Origin: Clostridia bacterium
GTDB lineage: Bacteria > Bacillota > Clostridia > Oscillospirales > Acutalibacteraceae
Length of the DNA stretch: 54,781 bases
Direction of reading: 5' to 3'
NCBI GenBank assembly: GCA_024404015.1
Contig: JAKSQQ010000002.1
Coordinates: 1-54,781, forward strand
Shown: positions 53,850 to 54,781 of the stretch, in pieces
Layout of the letters: each line of letters begins with the position of its first letter
How positions within the stretch are numbered: the first letter of the stretch is position 1
Notes under the pieces: generated by a model
The model's database searches: none
What the model saw: the letters and a program-made list of their open reading frames with translations, nothing else
What the model was told of the DNA's origin: nothing
Position numbers and translations under genes: made by a program

Positions 53850-54353
53850 TCAATCCGATATTTTTGCTTTGTTTTTTGTCTCGTTGCGGTAATCGTCAAT
53901 GATTCCTTCAAGCCACTTTGTATGCTCATGATAATTCCCGATTATCTGCTGTTTGGTTTCATTCTCTCTTTTAATGAACTCAACCTCTTTAATCAATGAA
54001 GCAATGTTGCGTTTAAGCTCCTCAATTTCGTGATTTTTATTTTCAACGATCAGCTTATAGCCCTCGATTGTTTCATAGTAATACTGACCCTGCTCGCTGT
54101 CGTTTTCGTCGGGAACGGGGGTGGCTTTGTTTATTTCAATAAGTACGGAAAGAATGGGCTGAATTGAGCTGTAACGGAACTCGGTATATCCGCCCGCCAT
54201 AATACGGTCAATAGTGCCGACGGGTACGGTGGAAAGCTCGGAAAGCTTCTGATTGGAAATACCCAGGGTCTTTTTACGCTCCCTGCACCATTCTATCAGC
54301 TCAATGGGGTTTAAGCTCATAACCTCCGGCATAGTTTTAGGGTCTAACGTCAT
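53850..54353 (-). CDS. XRE-type HTH protein with long coiled coil
   Basis: 167 residues. HTH domain 15-75 (WCRERKKTLGISNQKLSELS), then a continuous coiled coil (about 95-160) without an effector domain. Not identified further. GGAG-type site before ATG 54353; own promoter and terminator, so monocistronic. Confidence 0.75.
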   Translation of the reverse strand: MTLDPKTMPEVMSLNPIELIEWCRERKKTLGISNQKLSELSTVPVGTIDRIMAGGYTEFRYSSIQPILSVLIEINKATPVPDENDSEQGQYYYETIEGYKLIVENKNHEIEELKRNIASLIKEVEFIKRENETKQQIIGNYHEHTKWLEGIIDDYRNETKNKAKISD

Positions 54354-54407
54354 GTAAAATTCTCCTTCAAAGAAAGTGCAAATAATAAATACTTTCTCTA
54401 CTCAAAA

Positions 54408-54436
54408 ATGATACCACGGCAAACGTTAAAAATCAA
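54408..54436 (-). promoter_or_regulatory. Promoter of the XRE/coiled-coil gene
   Basis: Minus strand TTGATT (54431-54436), 17-bp spacer, TATCAT (54408-54413). Confidence 0.65.
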
Positions 54437-54554
54437 TTATTATTTATTAGTCAAAGATAAAATTTTGCACAAATATGACAGCATTAAATATGATATGATT
54501 ATCCCGGTAATTTGCAGCAATGCGGATTGTTTTTACCGATTTTTGAAAAAGGAC

Positions 54555-54583
54555 TTGACAAAAACCGTGTAAGTGTGTATATT
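54555..54583 (+). promoter_or_regulatory. Promoter of the GntR-family gene
   Basis: TTGACA (54555-54560), 17-bp spacer, TATATT (54578-54583): near consensus. Confidence 0.88.
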
Positions 54584-54608
54584 GAGTATACACAATGATT
54601 GATCATTG
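54574..54608. promoter_or_regulatory. Two adjacent palindromes on the GntR promoter
   Basis: TGTGTATA-N5-TATACACA (54574-54581, 54587-54594) covers the -10, and CAATGAT-TG-ATCATTG (54593-54608) lies just past the start. The first is a likely autoregulatory operator, as in YtrA-type GntR proteins. Confidence 0.7.
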
Positions 54609-54657
54609 AACGGCTGTATCTTCTTACGGTCGCTCTGTGCACAGAAAAGGAAGAAAA

Positions 54658-54781
54658 ATGGATATTATTATCAGTAACTCCTCAGGCGTGCCCATTTATG
54701 AGCAGATTGAGGAACAAATCAAGAGCCAGATTATGACAGGCGAGCTTGCGGCAGGGGACGCCCTCCCGTCAATGCGAATGC
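54658..54781 (+). CDS. GntR-family transcriptional regulator, YtrA-like (3' end cut by window)
   Basis: 41 codons seen from ATG 54658 (AAGGAAG upstream). MDIIISNSSGVPIYEQIEEQ followed by GELAAGDALPSMR is the N-terminal winged helix of the YtrA subfamily, which usually regulates an ABC exporter encoded next to it; that gene would lie beyond the edge. Confidence 0.85.
   Translation, partial: MDIIISNSSGVPIYEQIEEQIKSQIMTGELAAGDALPSMRM

Larger units (their letters stand above)
54354..54657. other. Intergenic region between two divergent regulators
   Basis: 304 bp with the minus promoter of the coiled-coil gene and, on the plus strand, the GntR promoter with its palindromes. A further plus-strand TTGCAC/TATGAT pair around 54465-54500 may be a weak promoter. 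I see no gene in it. Confidence 0.5.

Overview
The window reads as a chromosomal segment of a low-to-mid GC Gram-positive anaerobe of class Clostridia, probably an uncultured gut member of the Oscillospirales/Ruminococcaceae type. The reasons are a PolC-type replicase, Shine-Dalgarno sites of the AGGAGG kind, frequent TTG starts, an rpmH-rnpA-yidD-yidC-jag block divergent from dnaA, the MEP isoprenoid genes in the pyrH-frr-uppS-cdsA operon, and a V-type rather than F-type ATPase. The assignment rests on gene content only; no 16S gene is present.

Layout. 1-1869 (minus): a partial lipoprotein and a membrane-anchored M20 peptidase. 1931-10564 (minus): a complete nine-gene V-ATPase operon (H/G-I-K-E-C-F-A-B-D) whose K subunit keeps the known Na+ ligands. 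10751-14731 (plus): an MscS channel, a CDF metal exporter, a long divergent PRPP synthetase and a YgjP-like metalloprotein. 14754-17361 (minus): jag, yidC, yidD, rnpA, rpmH. 17675-21782 (plus): dnaA, then unusually ftsY, rdgB, yhbY, smpB and the tmRNA gene ssrA instead of dnaN-recF. 22001-25067 (minus): a frameshifted BspA-like LRR membrane protein and an MFS-like permease. 25372-36027 (minus): pyrH-frr-uppS-cdsA-dxr-rseP-ispG-polC, linking nucleotide, isoprenoid, phospholipid, site-2 protease and replication functions.

36194-45539 (plus): a cytoplasmic GH89 enzyme, a PutP-type Na+ symporter behind 12-bp iterons, an SGNH hydrolase, murD, murI, a YhhN-family membrane protein, and an M23 peptidase fused to what looks like a circularly permuted SpoIID domain. 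45605-46959 (minus): a small membrane protein, a DtxR-like regulator with iron-type ligands and an XRE-membrane regulator. 47183-47863 (plus): a HlyIII-family protein. 47965-49955: an AT-rich patch with two zinc-ribbon proteins (one DUF805) divergent from a small XRE regulator across a perfect 35-bp palindrome; it looks acquired. 50010-54353 (minus): a PHP phosphoesterase, an XRE protein with a Cys cluster, a serine beta-lactamase-like hydrolase, a GH28-like beta-helix enzyme and an XRE/coiled-coil protein. The right edge holds the start of a GntR-family regulator with operator-like palindromes on its promoter.

Themes: Na+ bioenergetics (V-ATPase plus Na+ symporter), the membrane-targeting and translation-rescue machinery around dnaA, and envelope synthesis and hydrolysis. 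No CRISPR array, tRNA, rRNA, transposase or phage module was recognised.
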